Part shown: positions 44,483 to 54,160 of the stretch, one piece after another
How positions within the stretch are numbered: the stretch's first letter is position 1
Layout of the letters: each line of letters begins with the position of its first letter
Origin: Nostoc linckia z4
Lineage (GTDB): Bacteria > Cyanobacteriota > Cyanobacteriia > Cyanobacteriales > Nostocaceae
Direction of reading: 5' to 3'
NCBI RefSeq assembly: GCF_002608075.1
Contig: NZ_LAHA01000020.1
Coordinates: forward strand, 1 to 64,000
Length of the DNA: 64,000 nt
Program-made: the position numbers and the translations under genes
The notes under the pieces: model-generated
What the model was told of the DNA's origin: nothing
Seen by the model: the letters and a program-made list of their open reading frames with translations, nothing else
The model's database searches: none

Positions 44483-45751
44483 CTACATACCACGATCGCG
44501 TTCTAAATCTTCAATGACTTTTTGCAAATACCATTCCTCTGACATTCCAGGATAATAATCCTGCTTTTGTTCAATTAATCGTTCGGCAATTTCCCAATAT
44601 CCCCCCACCATTCGCAAAAGTCGCTGGCGTAGCAGGTTATAATTTTGTTTTTTAAACTGTGGACTAAATTTTTGAATTTTTTCTAGGCTGCTTAAGACTT
44701 GTTGATAATTTCCCCAGTCTTCTTGTTCGCAAAAAATACTCGCGGCGTGTTGATAATTGTCCACAGCATTTTGCATTTCTTCGATGCAAGAATAGGCAAT
44801 GCCGCGATTGTAATAAGCTTGACCATCATGAGGATTGATTTGCAGTGCTTGGGTGTAATCTTGAATTGCACCGAGATAGTTGCCCATTGCCCGGTAGGCA
44901 TTACCTCTGGCAATATACACTAAGGCATCTTCTGGTTGTAGCTGGAGTGCTTGATTCAGGTCTGCGATCGCTCCGGTATGATCTCCTAATACAGAACGAG
45001 CTTTGCCTCGATTGCGATAGACAATGGCATCTTGAAAATTTAGTCGCAATGCTTGATTAAAATCTGCGATCGCTTCTCGATAATTGCCCATTTTACAGCG
45101 TACAACACCACGACAACAGTAAGCTTGGGCATCTTGCGGATCGGCTTGCAATACCCAGTTTAAATCTGCTAGTGCTTCTTGGGTATCTCCTTTTTCAGCC
45201 TTTTCTAATAATTGCGTGAAATATTCTTTTGTCGATAAAATCGGCGCATTTACAGAATGCGATGGCTGTACAGTAGATAATTCTTGGGGTTGTAGCTGTT
45301 TAATTTGTTCTAAGCACAGGCGACAATTTTCTTTGTCTTGCTGCTCTAGATATAACGTAGCAGCTTTTTTAAAGTTAGCGATGGCATCTTGAATATAACC
45401 CTGTTTGCGCCGCACCATTCCCCGCAGTTGATAAGCAGCAGCATATTTGAGATTGAAACGAATAGCGCGTTCAACGTCTTCCAATGCTCCCGGCAAATTT
45501 TTGAGGGCTAATCTTGCCAATGCACGACAATAATATGCATCTACACTCTCAGGATTAAGTTTCAGAGCCTCAGTATAATCTGAAACAGCTTTGAGGAATG
45601 CTCCTGAGTCATAGTATGCCAAACCACGTTGCAAATAAGCTTCAATAAAATAAGGTGTTAATTGTAAAGCCTGGTTAAATTCCTCAATTGCTCCAGCGTA
45701 GTCTTTTCGCTTAGCTTTGGACAATCCTCTATTGTAATATTCCTTATTCAT
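44483..45751 (-). CDS. TPR-repeat protein
   Basis: The 422-residue protein consists mostly of tetratricopeptide repeats in two blocks (about 2-150 and 190-340). Examples are AIEEFNQALQLTPYFIEAYL and AIADFNQALRLNFQDAIVYR. The two blocks are separated by a low-complexity stretch (LQPQELSTVQPSHSVNAP). The last 60 residues are not TPR and contain an aromatic helix (GMSEEWYLQKVIEDLERDRGM). There is no signal peptide, so it is a cytoplasmic scaffold. Partner proteins are unknown. Confidence 0.92.
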   Translation of the reverse strand: MNKEYYNRGLSKAKRKDYAGAIEEFNQALQLTPYFIEAYLQRGLAYYDSGAFLKAVSDYTEALKLNPESVDAYYCRALARLALKNLPGALEDVERAIRFNLKYAAAYQLRGMVRRKQGYIQDAIANFKKAATLYLEQQDKENCRLCLEQIKQLQPQELSTVQPSHSVNAPILSTKEYFTQLLEKAEKGDTQEALADLNWVLQADPQDAQAYCCRGVVRCKMGNYREAIADFNQALRLNFQDAIVYRNRGKARSVLGDHTGAIADLNQALQLQPEDALVYIARGNAYRAMGNYLGAIQDYTQALQINPHDGQAYYNRGIAYSCIEEMQNAVDNYQHAASIFCEQEDWGNYQQVLSSLEKIQKFSPQFKKQNYNLLRQRLLRMVGGYWEIAERLIEQKQDYYPGMSEEWYLQKVIEDLERDRGM

Positions 45752-46102
45752 GGCATTTATTTACTTGATTGAGTTAGCAAAATTCGAGCAGGGTTGCTTA
45801 GTAGCCTCACTTATAGAGTTACTCTTGATATTGTAATTATTCAGCGTAACTTTGCTTGATTTCGTATTTTTAGCTGAATCTGCTGAATTACATCACAATT
45901 TGGTATTCTTCAGTCAAAATTGGCAAGTCCAACACGTTTAATACCTTGGTTGTTAACAAATCCTTGTCTAATTGATTAAGTTGTAATCTACTTTATATCC
46001 AATATATTTATTTTCTAAAATCTACCTCCAGGTAATTTTTAATTAGCAGGTATTACCACTAAGCTGACAAAGTAATGCAGAATATTTATACGCTTATACC
46101 AT
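45752..46102. other. Gap between divergent TPR and antiporter genes
   Basis: This 351-bp AT-rich stretch must hold both promoters. I see no RNA structure, repeat or ORF in it. Confidence 0.5.
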
Positions 46103-47401
46103 ATGGTAGATATCTATATTATTGACCTATTTGTAATTGGTCTACTTTTATTAATAGTTACATTGGGTTCTGGTTGGATTTCTCGATTACCTCTTTCTTT
46201 TGCGATTATCTATTTACTTGTTGGTATTTTCTTAGGCCCTTACGGCTTTGGGCTGATTCAACTACGTCAAGAAGAAGTCTTTAATGCTGAATTACTAAAA
46301 AAAATCACAGAAATCGTAGTGATTATTTCTGTATTTAGCTGCGGTTTAAGAATTGTTCGTCCTCTGAAGCTAGAAATTTGGGGAATTACAGCTCGATTAA
46401 TTGGATTGTTAATGCCAATTTCAATTTTTACTTTGGCTGCTGTAGGTAAATTATTTTTAGGAATGAGTTGGGGAGAAGCAATTTTATTAGGAGCAATTCT
46501 CGCTCCAACCGATCCAGTGTTAGCTTCGGAAGTTCAATTGACTGATGTCAAAGATAAAGATGAGTTACGCTTTGGTTTAACTTCTGAAGGTGGTTTAAAT
46601 GATGCTTTAGCTTTTCCATTTGTTTATTTTGGAATTTATGCTCTCAAAGATGAAGCCTGGGGAAATTGGTTTAAACAGTGGATTTTAGTTGATGTAATTT
46701 GGGCTATTGCTGCCGGTATTGTCATGGGATTTGTTGTCGCCAAAGCAGTAGTTTGGTTAGATCAAAAAATTCAAAAACGTCGTCAAGTCGATGAATTGAT
46801 GGAAGATTTCGTGGCGATCGCTATAATTTTGTTAACCTATTCGTTAACAGAAATTGTCAATGGGTATGGATTTTTAGCTGTATTTGTTGCTGGATTAGTA
46901 GTTCAACGCAGTTATCTAAACCCTGATAAACCACTAAACCAATTAGAATTTATCGAGCGCATGGAAAAGCTCTTAGAAGTTGGGACAATTTTAATATTGG
47001 GGTCGATTTTATTAGTCAAGCCCATGTTAAATTATGCCGCTCAATCTTTGTTAGTCATATTTTTGTTGTTTGTCATCATCCGACCTTTAGGAGTCTGGAT
47101 TAGTACAATCGGAAAACGTCCTCTATATTCTCACCGCCGTACTTTGAACCCAGAAACGCGCTTATTATTCGGTTGGTTTGGGATTCGTGGTGTTGGTTCT
47201 TTATATTATCTTGCTTATGCTTTTGGGAAAGGCTTAGAAGGCGAAGTGGCAGAACAAATTTCCTGGATAACTTACACTACGATTGTAATTTCTGTAATTG
47301 TACATGGCATTAGTGCAACTCCTTTGATGCAGTGGTATGAAAAACGAATTGCCAAGTACGCAAAGCCTACTCCTCCTGACACAATTGATGAATTTGAGTA
47401 A
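46103..47401 (+). CDS. Cation:proton antiporter (CPA1/NhaP-like)
   Basis: This 432-residue integral membrane protein has about 12 hydrophobic helices. The ion-binding region carries the conserved AILAPTDPVLASEV (about residues 131-144) and LTSEGGLNDALAFPFVYFG (about 160-178). These correspond to the TDP and ND motifs of CPA1-type Na+/H+ antiporters. The late motif FGWFGIRGVGSLYYLAYAF is also typical. It should exchange Na+ (or K+) for H+ across the plasma or thylakoid membrane. It lacks the C-terminal regulatory domains of larger relatives. Confidence 0.92.
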   Translation: MVDIYIIDLFVIGLLLLIVTLGSGWISRLPLSFAIIYLLVGIFLGPYGFGLIQLRQEEVFNAELLKKITEIVVIISVFSCGLRIVRPLKLEIWGITARLIGLLMPISIFTLAAVGKLFLGMSWGEAILLGAILAPTDPVLASEVQLTDVKDKDELRFGLTSEGGLNDALAFPFVYFGIYALKDEAWGNWFKQWILVDVIWAIAAGIVMGFVVAKAVVWLDQKIQKRRQVDELMEDFVAIAIILLTYSLTEIVNGYGFLAVFVAGLVVQRSYLNPDKPLNQLEFIERMEKLLEVGTILILGSILLVKPMLNYAAQSLLVIFLLFVIIRPLGVWISTIGKRPLYSHRRTLNPETRLLFGWFGIRGVGSLYYLAYAFGKGLEGEVAEQISWITYTTIVISVIVHGISATPLMQWYEKRIAKYAKPTPPDTIDEFE

Positions 47402-47459
47402 CAATAAATGATTTGTTAACTGTTGACTGATGACTGTTAGCCGTCAACAGTCATCATTA

Positions 47460-47843
47460 TTAATATGAAACGCTATTGCCTGTTACTTTTTCAACAGCTT
47501 TCTCTAGTAAATTAGGTTCAGAATTTTTTTCAGCCTTCAAATTCCTTTCGTAAGCTTTCTCTAAAGTTTGCAGATTTTGAGAATCTTTTACCGCTTGTTC
47601 GTAAGCTTCTTGTCGTGCTTCTTCTTGAACGCCTACACCTGGATCGTATTCGTTGGCACGATTAATTTTTTCTTCTGGAGTTGGTTTATACTCTGGAGGT
47701 ACTAGCTTTAATTCTTCAAGAGTAGTTGCATAACTAGCTTGCTGAATAAAAAGGAACGAAGCAGATAAGCTAATAAACATTATTAAGCTAACAATTAACA
47801 AGCTGCCTAGAGCTTTCTTGCAGGTTAATAAAATTTTTGACAC
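47460..47843 (-). CDS. Secreted hypothetical protein
   Basis: The 127-residue protein has a basic N terminus and a hydrophobic segment (ALGSLLIVSLIMFISLSASFLF) ending in QQASYATT, a likely signal peptide. The mature part is short, charged and helical (EKINRANEYDPGVGVQEEARQ). I recognise no domain. TTGACTG-type repeats (47410-47455) lie just past its stop. Confidence 0.7.
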   Translation of the reverse strand: MSKILLTCKKALGSLLIVSLIMFISLSASFLFIQQASYATTLEELKLVPPEYKPTPEEKINRANEYDPGVGVQEEARQEAYEQAVKDSQNLQTLEKAYERNLKAEKNSEPNLLEKAVEKVTGNSVSY

Positions 47844-47983
47844 GGAAAAGCTCTCCTAATTTAGTGATTTTTTGCTTTGAGCCTTTGTTATTTCTGTATA
47901 AATAGACTCATTGTTTGAGGCTCAAAGGCATCCTAATTGTTTAAGTTAAGTTTTCCTTCTACCGTAAGGTATATTAATTTTTG

Positions 47984-49090
47984 TTATAACCAGTTGTGAT
48001 GAATTTTAATTCCTCGGCTTTCCATAGCATATTCAAATAAATCTGTTGGTAATGCTTCTTCTACAGGATAAACACCTGGTTTTTTGAGTTTGCCTTCTAG
48101 TAACAATTGGGCAATACTACCAGTGCCACAACCAGATGCAATTGCTGTATTTTCATGCACGAGATTTGAGCAATAAACGGCTGTTTTACCATTTTTTTGC
48201 CCTGTTACTTCTGAACGAACTGCCACGCCAATTCCAGTAAAATTATCAGTGAAATCTGTCATTGAATGACTGACATAAGAGAGAAATTCAATTGCGTAAC
48301 GCCGCTGCATTAACCATTTAGGAAAAATATGTGCTGCAATCCAAGTTAGATGATTATAAAAATCGGGTACAGAACCAAATTTAGTAATTACAGTTTTCAC
48401 TGAGGGAAATGCATGAGGTAGTGTAAAGGTTTCTGGCATATCAAACCAGTAAACTCCACTGTCTTTATAGGGAGAGGGAAATTCAACTATTTCTCGTTCG
48501 CTGTAAGGCTTGACTATTTCCCATTTTCCATTTATCCAAGCGGCAAAAGGATGTTGCAATCCTAGAAAAGTTGTTCGCATTACTGTAATACCAGCACCGC
48601 CAGAACCAGAAACTAAATAACTTAAATGGATCTTTTCTGGTTTATCGAATTGTTCCACATCCTGACGTACCATACTGTTAGAAATACCGGGAAAAATGCC
48701 GGTATTAATAATTGCCGTAACTCCAGCAGCCGCAGCTTGTTCGTGATAATTCAGAGCTTTGCTAGTATAAGAACGATGGTCGCTAACATCTAGATAGTTA
48801 ACGCCTTGAGCAATACAAGTTTCTAAAACATTAGTATCTCTATAATGAAATGGCCCGGCACAGTGGATGACTAAATTAGAATTGGCGATCGCTTTTCTTA
48901 ATTTATCAGTTTCTTGTAAGTCTAATACTAAAAACTCTACTTGCCCTTTTGAAGATGAGCTAACACTTTTTCCAGTTTGGGCAGAACGTCCAGTAATTGT
49001 AATTTGTGCCTGTGTGTAGTTAGCTAAATCTTGAGCAACACTGCTGCCAATGCGCCCCCGTCCGCCAAGGATTAAAACTTTATCTGTCAT
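47984..49090 (-). CDS. Saccharopine dehydrogenase-like NAD(P)-binding oxidoreductase
   Basis: This 368-residue protein has an N-terminal Rossmann fold (KVLILGGRGRIGSSVAQDLA, residues 4-23), the segment NLVIHCAGPFHYRD, and the family motif GVNYLDVSDHRSY. It belongs to the saccharopine dehydrogenase-like family, which in bacteria and plants covers several unrelated reductases. There is no lysine-pathway context here, so lysine metabolism is not implied. It could be a carotenoid or lipid-linked reductase given its neighbour crtD (same strand, 147 bp upstream), but that is guesswork. Confidence 0.85.
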   Translation of the reverse strand: MTDKVLILGGRGRIGSSVAQDLANYTQAQITITGRSAQTGKSVSSSSKGQVEFLVLDLQETDKLRKAIANSNLVIHCAGPFHYRDTNVLETCIAQGVNYLDVSDHRSYTSKALNYHEQAAAAGVTAIINTGIFPGISNSMVRQDVEQFDKPEKIHLSYLVSGSGGAGITVMRTTFLGLQHPFAAWINGKWEIVKPYSEREIVEFPSPYKDSGVYWFDMPETFTLPHAFPSVKTVITKFGSVPDFYNHLTWIAAHIFPKWLMQRRYAIEFLSYVSHSMTDFTDNFTGIGVAVRSEVTGQKNGKTAVYCSNLVHENTAIASGCGTGSIAQLLLEGKLKKPGVYPVEEALPTDLFEYAMESRGIKIHHNWL

Positions 49091-49237
49091 TACTCCAGTA
49101 TTAGCAACGCCAACTTTATTTCATCAGTTTTTTGTCTCCTTTGTCATCAGTTATAAGTGTGATTTATATTATTTAATGAAATTCTTCCTACAGATATGTT
49201 GTAGGGGCGCACCGCTATGCACCCCTACTATAGGTTT

Positions 49238-50752
49238 CTACATTTGCGCTTCAATTTGCCTGACCACAGTTAGCGCAGAATAACTTACCCCAGCAGTACC
49301 TTCGCCGGGATGGGTGGAGTCACCCACTAACCACAGATGTTCGATTGGTGTACGATTGGCAAAACCAAAGGGGCCAAAGGTGGGGATTCTTTGACCGATA
49401 CCGCCAACGATACCGTGATGGCGTCCTGTGTAATGTGCAAAGCTGCGCGGTGTTGCAGCTTCTAGATGGATAATGGTTTCTGGTTTGAGATAAAAGTATT
49501 GGGCAAGACGAGCGATGGCTTGTTGGGTATACTTTTGTTTTAATTTTGGATAATCTTGAGTTTGCCACCAAGGTGCAGGATCGACGAATGAGGAAGCGAT
49601 AATCGTTGCTTTCCCCTCTGGGGCGCGACCATCTCCAGGATGACTGACGGAAACGAATAAGGAATTATTTTCGCCAATGGGGCCATTGGCATCATACATA
49701 AATTGTAGATGGGGCGGACATTCCAAGGGGATAGCACTGGCGTCTACACCCAAATAAACCACAAACGCGCCGGATGCTTGGGGTAGTTTTTCCACTCTGT
49801 TTTGATAACCAGATGGGGCTTTTTCTCCTAATAACTGCACCAAGTTTTGTACGGTGACGTTGCTAACTACATGGTCGGCGGCTTCTGTCCACACTTGACC
49901 GGTTTTCTGATTTCTAATGACTACAGCATTGGCTTTGCCGTTTTCTACTTTGATTTGTTCTACTGTGTGGCGCATCAACAATTTGCCACCATCTCGTTCT
50001 AAGGATTCTACCAGGCGATCGCTTAATACTTGCATACTACCTTGGAGATGAAACAATCCCTGGGGCAGTTGCGATACACTCAAGGCTGTGGCGGCGTAAA
50101 GTAATGCTGTTTCCTCTGCATTCACTTGGGAATACAACTTCAGTTGCAAATCTAAAAATGTTCTCAATCTTCGGTCATGTCCCAACCCACATAATCGTAA
50201 AGCATCTCCCACCGTCAAGAAAGTGAAAGGCACAGTAATTAATGTACTGGGACGTAGTGCTTGCGTTAACTGCCACAAATCCCATAAATTGCGGGGTGGT
50301 AGCACTGGGTCGCGCCCTTGAAATTCCCAACTAGCATTAAATAAAGTCGCCATTAATTGCCAGAATGGTTCGCTACCAGGAAACTGCCTTTGCCGTTCCT
50401 CTCGCCATTTTTCTGGGTCGCGCCAAACATTAATGGGGGTACTTTCTCCAGGTAAATACACCGCACAAGCAGGATCGCATGGCGTTGCTGCTGGTAAATC
50501 TATTTCTAATTCTGAGAAAATTCGATGGTGAATTCCCCCTGGTTCTAAGCCTGCAACTTGGGTTGCGCCTACGTCAAAGGTGAATCCTTGGCGTTTAAAT
50601 GTAGATGCACACCCTCCCGGTACAATGGCTTGATCTAAGATTAAAACGCTGTAACCTCTATGGGCTAATAATGCCCCTGCTGTCAGTCCACCGATTCCTG
50701 CACCAATGACGACGACACGAGATTGAGTTTTGTTTACAGAAATCTTGGACAT
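49238..50752 (-). CDS. crtD: Carotenoid C-3',4' desaturase (CrtD type)
   Basis: This 504-residue FAD-dependent carotenoid desaturase has the dinucleotide motif VVVIGAGIGGLTAGALLAHR (residues 13-32), GGCASTFKRQGFTFDVGATQ, and the C-terminal FAD-binding signature HLWLVGDSTHPGEGTAGVSY. The N-terminal pattern is closer to the cyanobacterial CrtD that desaturates myxol-type carotenoids than to CrtISO or phytoene desaturase. CrtISO remains the main alternative. No other carotenoid gene is adjacent. Confidence 0.82.
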   Translation of the reverse strand: MSKISVNKTQSRVVVIGAGIGGLTAGALLAHRGYSVLILDQAIVPGGCASTFKRQGFTFDVGATQVAGLEPGGIHHRIFSELEIDLPAATPCDPACAVYLPGESTPINVWRDPEKWREERQRQFPGSEPFWQLMATLFNASWEFQGRDPVLPPRNLWDLWQLTQALRPSTLITVPFTFLTVGDALRLCGLGHDRRLRTFLDLQLKLYSQVNAEETALLYAATALSVSQLPQGLFHLQGSMQVLSDRLVESLERDGGKLLMRHTVEQIKVENGKANAVVIRNQKTGQVWTEAADHVVSNVTVQNLVQLLGEKAPSGYQNRVEKLPQASGAFVVYLGVDASAIPLECPPHLQFMYDANGPIGENNSLFVSVSHPGDGRAPEGKATIIASSFVDPAPWWQTQDYPKLKQKYTQQAIARLAQYFYLKPETIIHLEAATPRSFAHYTGRHHGIVGGIGQRIPTFGPFGFANRTPIEHLWLVGDSTHPGEGTAGVSYSALTVVRQIEAQM

Positions 50753-51054
50753 TGATACTTAATTTTTATAATTCTTAACATTCTTACTCATAATTTTACA
50801 GCGTGATTGATTAAACTTAGTGGTTCATCGCATTAATTTTGAGGTTAAGAGAACGAACCGCAAAGGACGCAAAGAGCACAAAGGAGATGAATTAACTTTT
50901 TAATTTCTGTTTTTCTTACTCTTTGTTTGCGTACTTTGCGTTACCCTGCGTCAAGCCGCTGGGGGTCTACGTTTACACTCTCAGAACCAATGGAACAGAC
51001 TAGTAGTAGATAAGATAAAAGAGTAACGTAGCTTCCCCACTGAAGTAAGTAGCA
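50753..51054. repeat. Gap with caaaggacgcaaagagcac repeat
   Basis: The block gaaccgcaaaggacgcaaag...aaaggag (50856-50886) and its inverted counterpart (tactctttgtttgcgtactttgcgttac, 50917-50944) form a potential stem and belong to a family also seen at 14.09 kb. The remaining sequence includes the divergent promoters of crtD and the M16 gene. Confidence 0.65.
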
Positions 51055-52335
51055 ATGACCTCAACCCTGGACAAATTTCCTCGTTTAAATGCTCCAAACC
51101 TGCATAAATTACCGAATGGTTTGACAATTGTAGCCGAGCAGATGCCAGTTGAAGCCGTGAACCTCAGCTTGTGGATAAAAGTTGGCTCATCTGCCGAATC
51201 TGACGCCATTAACGGTATGGCTCACTTTTTAGAGCATATGATTTTTAAAGGAACAGAACGACTGGCTAGCGGTGAATTTGAACGTCGAATTGAAGAACGG
51301 GGTGCTGTCACCAATGCTGCTACTAGCCAAGACTATACTCATTACTATATAACCACTGCTCCGAAAGATTTTGCTGAGCTTGCGCCATTACAAATTGATG
51401 TAGTAACTAATGCCAGTATTCCCGATGATGCCTTTGAACGGGAACGATTAGTAGTTTTAGAAGAAATTAGACGTTCACAAGATAATCCCCGCCGCCGCAC
51501 TTATCGACGCGCAATGGAAACAGCGTTTGATAAGTTACCCTATCGGCGTGCGGTTTTGGGGCCAGAGGAAGTCATTGCTGGACTAAAACCCCAGCAAATG
51601 CGGGATTTTCATGCTATTTGGTATCAACCCCAATCAATTACCGCTGTAGCTGTGGGCAATTTGCCTGTGGAAGAATTAATTGCAATTGTTAGCGAATCAT
51701 TTACACAAGTTCTAAAAACTCCCCACTCACCACTCCCCACTCCCTACTTTCCACTCCCTACTGAATCAGCATTTACAGAAATAGTCCGTCGCGAATTCAT
51801 TGATGAAACTCTGCAACAAGCGAGATTAGTAATGCTGTGGCGAGTTCCGGGAATGGTTGAACTGGAACAAACTTATGGACTGGATGTTTTAGCAGCAATA
51901 TTGGGACATGGGCGGACATCAAGACTGGTGCAAGATTTAAAAGAAGAACGAAAATTAGTTTCTTCAATTTCAGCCAGCAACATTAGCCATGAGTTCCAAG
52001 GTACATTTTATATTTCAGCTAAATGTGCAGTGGAAAATTTAGCGGAAGTAGAAAATGCCATCGCCCAACACATTCGGAGTCTACATACAGAGTTAGTGAA
52101 AGAATCAGAAATTGCCCGCGTGCGGCGACGAGTAGCCAACAGATTTATCTTTGGTAACGAAACACCAAGCGATCGCGCCGGGTTATATGGCTATTATCAA
52201 TCATTGGTGGGAGATTTGGAACCTGCATTTAACTACCCAGCTAAAATTGAGAATCAAGATGCCATTGAGTTAATGCAAGCAGCCAAAGAATATCTTTCTT
52301 TCGATGCTTATGGTGTAGTTATTCTCAAGCCATAA
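51055..52335 (+). CDS. M16 family zinc peptidase (third M16 gene)
   Basis: The 426-residue insulinase-family protein has an intact HFLEH motif (GMAHFLEHMIFKGT) and the downstream glutamate helix (DDAFERERLVVLEEIR). It is a paralogue of the 34352-35617 protein, with which it shares long identical stretches around the active site. At residues about 222-238 it has a proline-rich insert (TPHSPLPTPYFPLPTES). The underlying DNA (51719-51762) matches a low-complexity intergenic repeat (compare 30416-30445). The insert lies between the two M16 halves, where a linker is tolerated. Confidence 0.93.
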   Translation: MTSTLDKFPRLNAPNLHKLPNGLTIVAEQMPVEAVNLSLWIKVGSSAESDAINGMAHFLEHMIFKGTERLASGEFERRIEERGAVTNAATSQDYTHYYITTAPKDFAELAPLQIDVVTNASIPDDAFERERLVVLEEIRRSQDNPRRRTYRRAMETAFDKLPYRRAVLGPEEVIAGLKPQQMRDFHAIWYQPQSITAVAVGNLPVEELIAIVSESFTQVLKTPHSPLPTPYFPLPTESAFTEIVRREFIDETLQQARLVMLWRVPGMVELEQTYGLDVLAAILGHGRTSRLVQDLKEERKLVSSISASNISHEFQGTFYISAKCAVENLAEVENAIAQHIRSLHTELVKESEIARVRRRVANRFIFGNETPSDRAGLYGYYQSLVGDLEPAFNYPAKIENQDAIELMQAAKEYLSFDAYGVVILKP

Positions 52336-52821
52336 GTATTTGAATTTTTTAGGGATGGGGCATTGGGCATGGGGTATGGGAAGAGGACAAGGGAGACAAG
52401 GTAGACAAGGTAGCAATCTTTCTCTCCGAAGTTCTGATGGTCGGAAACCTCCGCTCAGACTTCTCTCCTTGTCTCCCTTGTCTCCCCCCTCTCCCCATCT
52501 CCCCATCTCCCCCTCTCCCCCTCTCCCCATCTCCCCATCTCCCCTACCTCCTTGTCTCCCTTGTCTACCCCCTCTCCCTCATCCCCCCACTCGCCACTTT
52601 ACAAAGCTGCATTGTTGGATAGTGTACAAGTAGCGATCGCAGTTATCACTTTAGGTGCTGCTGATACTGGCGTTGCAATCAAAGATGGTAATTTGGGCAT
52701 TTCTTTAGTTTGTCTAAAGGCGCATCTAAGTTCTCAAATTACCTTTCTAAGATAGAGACAGCGACCAGAAAGTTGCGACAAATAACCCAACTCACAGCGA
52801 GTGGCTACGGAGAACACAAAA
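52336..52821. repeat. Gap before fbp, filled by dispersed repeats
   Basis: From 52350 to about 52600 there are aatgcccc-like, gggagacaa-like and ctccccatctcc tracts. Part of it is the inverted counterpart of the repeat at 1-260. The unique portion 52610-52800 includes a HIP1 site and leads into the fbp start. Frames crossing the repeats are not credible genes. Confidence 0.75.
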
Positions 52822-53871
52822 ATGACTCAAGCGCCAGAATCTTTAGACAAGTCTGTCAACGACGCTACAGACAAAGCTTTAGATCGTGATTGTACAACTT
52901 TATCACGTCACGTTTTACAGCAACTTCAAAGTTTTTCGGCAGATGCACAAGATTTGAGTGCGCTGATGAATCGTATCGCCCTGGCTGGTAAACTGATTGC
53001 GCGGCGCATGAGTCGGGCTGGTTTAATGGAAGGTGTCTTGGGATTCACTGGGGAAGTGAACGTGCAAGGTGAATCCGTTAAAAAAATGGATGTCTATGCC
53101 AACGATGTTTTTATCTCTGTATTTAAGCAAAGCGGCTTAGTTTGTCGGCTAGCTTCTGAGGAAATGGAAAAACCTTACTATATCCCAGAAAATTGCCCCA
53201 TTGGACGTTATACTCTGCTTTACGACCCCATTGACGGTTCATCAAACACTGATATCAATCTCAGCTTAGGTTCCATTTTCGCCATTCGCCAACAAGAAGG
53301 AACTGATAGCGATCGCGAAGCAAGTGACCTGTTAGCCAACGGACGCAAGCAAATTGCCGCCGGATACATCCTCTATGGCCCTAGCACAATGCTAGTTTAT
53401 ACTATAGGTAAGGGGGTTCATTCCTTTGTCCTTGACCCCAGTTTAGGCGAATTTATTCTCACAGAAGAAAATATCCGCATTCCCAACCACGGTGCTGTTT
53501 ACAGCGTTAATGAGGGTAACTTCTGGCAATGGGAAGAATCAATTCGGGAATACATCCGCTACGTTCACCGCACAGAAGGCTATACCGCTCGATATAGCGG
53601 AGCAATGGTGAGCGACATCCATAGAATTCTAGTTCAAGGTGGTGTATTTCTCTACCCAGGTACCATTCAAAAACCAGAAGGGAAATTGCGTTTGCTTTAT
53701 GAAACCGCACCTTTAGCCTTTTTGATCGAGCAAGCAGGCGGTCGTGCCACTACAGGACTAGTTGATATCTTAGACGTAGTGCCAAAAAAATTGCATCAGC
53801 GCACACCTTTAATTATTGGTAGTAAAGAAGATGTGGCTAAAGTCGAGTCTTTTATTCAAAACGGTCATTAA
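52822..53871 (+). CDS. fbp: Class 1 fructose-1,6-bisphosphatase
   Basis: This 349-residue phosphatase converts fructose 1,6-bisphosphate to fructose 6-phosphate in gluconeogenesis and the Calvin cycle. It has the metal site [20 protein letters not shown] (about residues 134-153), the strand [21 protein letters not shown], and [20 protein letters not shown]. The start at 52822 ([12 protein letters not shown]) is preferred, with GGAG about 10 bases upstream; a GTG at 52801 would add seven residues. It heads the fbp-tal-zwf-opcA cluster, which is nitrogen- and dark-metabolism-linked in Nostoc. Confidence 0.96.
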   Translation: MTQAPESLDKSVNDATDKALDRDCTTLSRHVLQQLQSFSADAQDLSALMNRIALAGKLIARRMSRAGLMEGVLGFTGEVNVQGESVKKMDVYANDVFISVFKQSGLVCRLASEEMEKPYYIPENCPIGRYTLLYDPIDGSSNTDINLSLGSIFAIRQQEGTDSDREASDLLANGRKQIAAGYILYGPSTMLVYTIGKGVHSFVLDPSLGEFILTEENIRIPNHGAVYSVNEGNFWQWEESIREYIRYVHRTEGYTARYSGAMVSDIHRILVQGGVFLYPGTIQKPEGKLRLLYETAPLAFLIEQAGGRATTGLVDILDVVPKKLHQRTPLIIGSKEDVAKVESFIQNGH

Positions 53872-54160
53872 ATGAGGATGAAAAAACGTCAAGTATGCAT
53901 TTAGATTTCATTAATTTAAGGTTAATCATGGTGATTTAGGATTGTTGATGCACAATAGCACTTCTGAAAAATCAATTAAGGATTATTTCAGCTGGTCGAT
54001 GCGATAAGTGATTGGCAACGGCACAATTCAGAAGTCACCGTTAATAATCAACAGTATTCAACACCTAATAATTAACAGATGTGAAATGATAGCTGTTTGA
54101 GAAATTGATGGATGCCAACTTCACTAGGAAACATCATACAGGAGTGGGAAAAACTAGGTT

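Noticed and set aside
52340-52755. Several overlapping frames before fbp rich in Pro, Ser and Leu
   Set aside because: They run through the tgtctccc and ctccccatctcc repeats. Composition follows the repeat unit in every frame.
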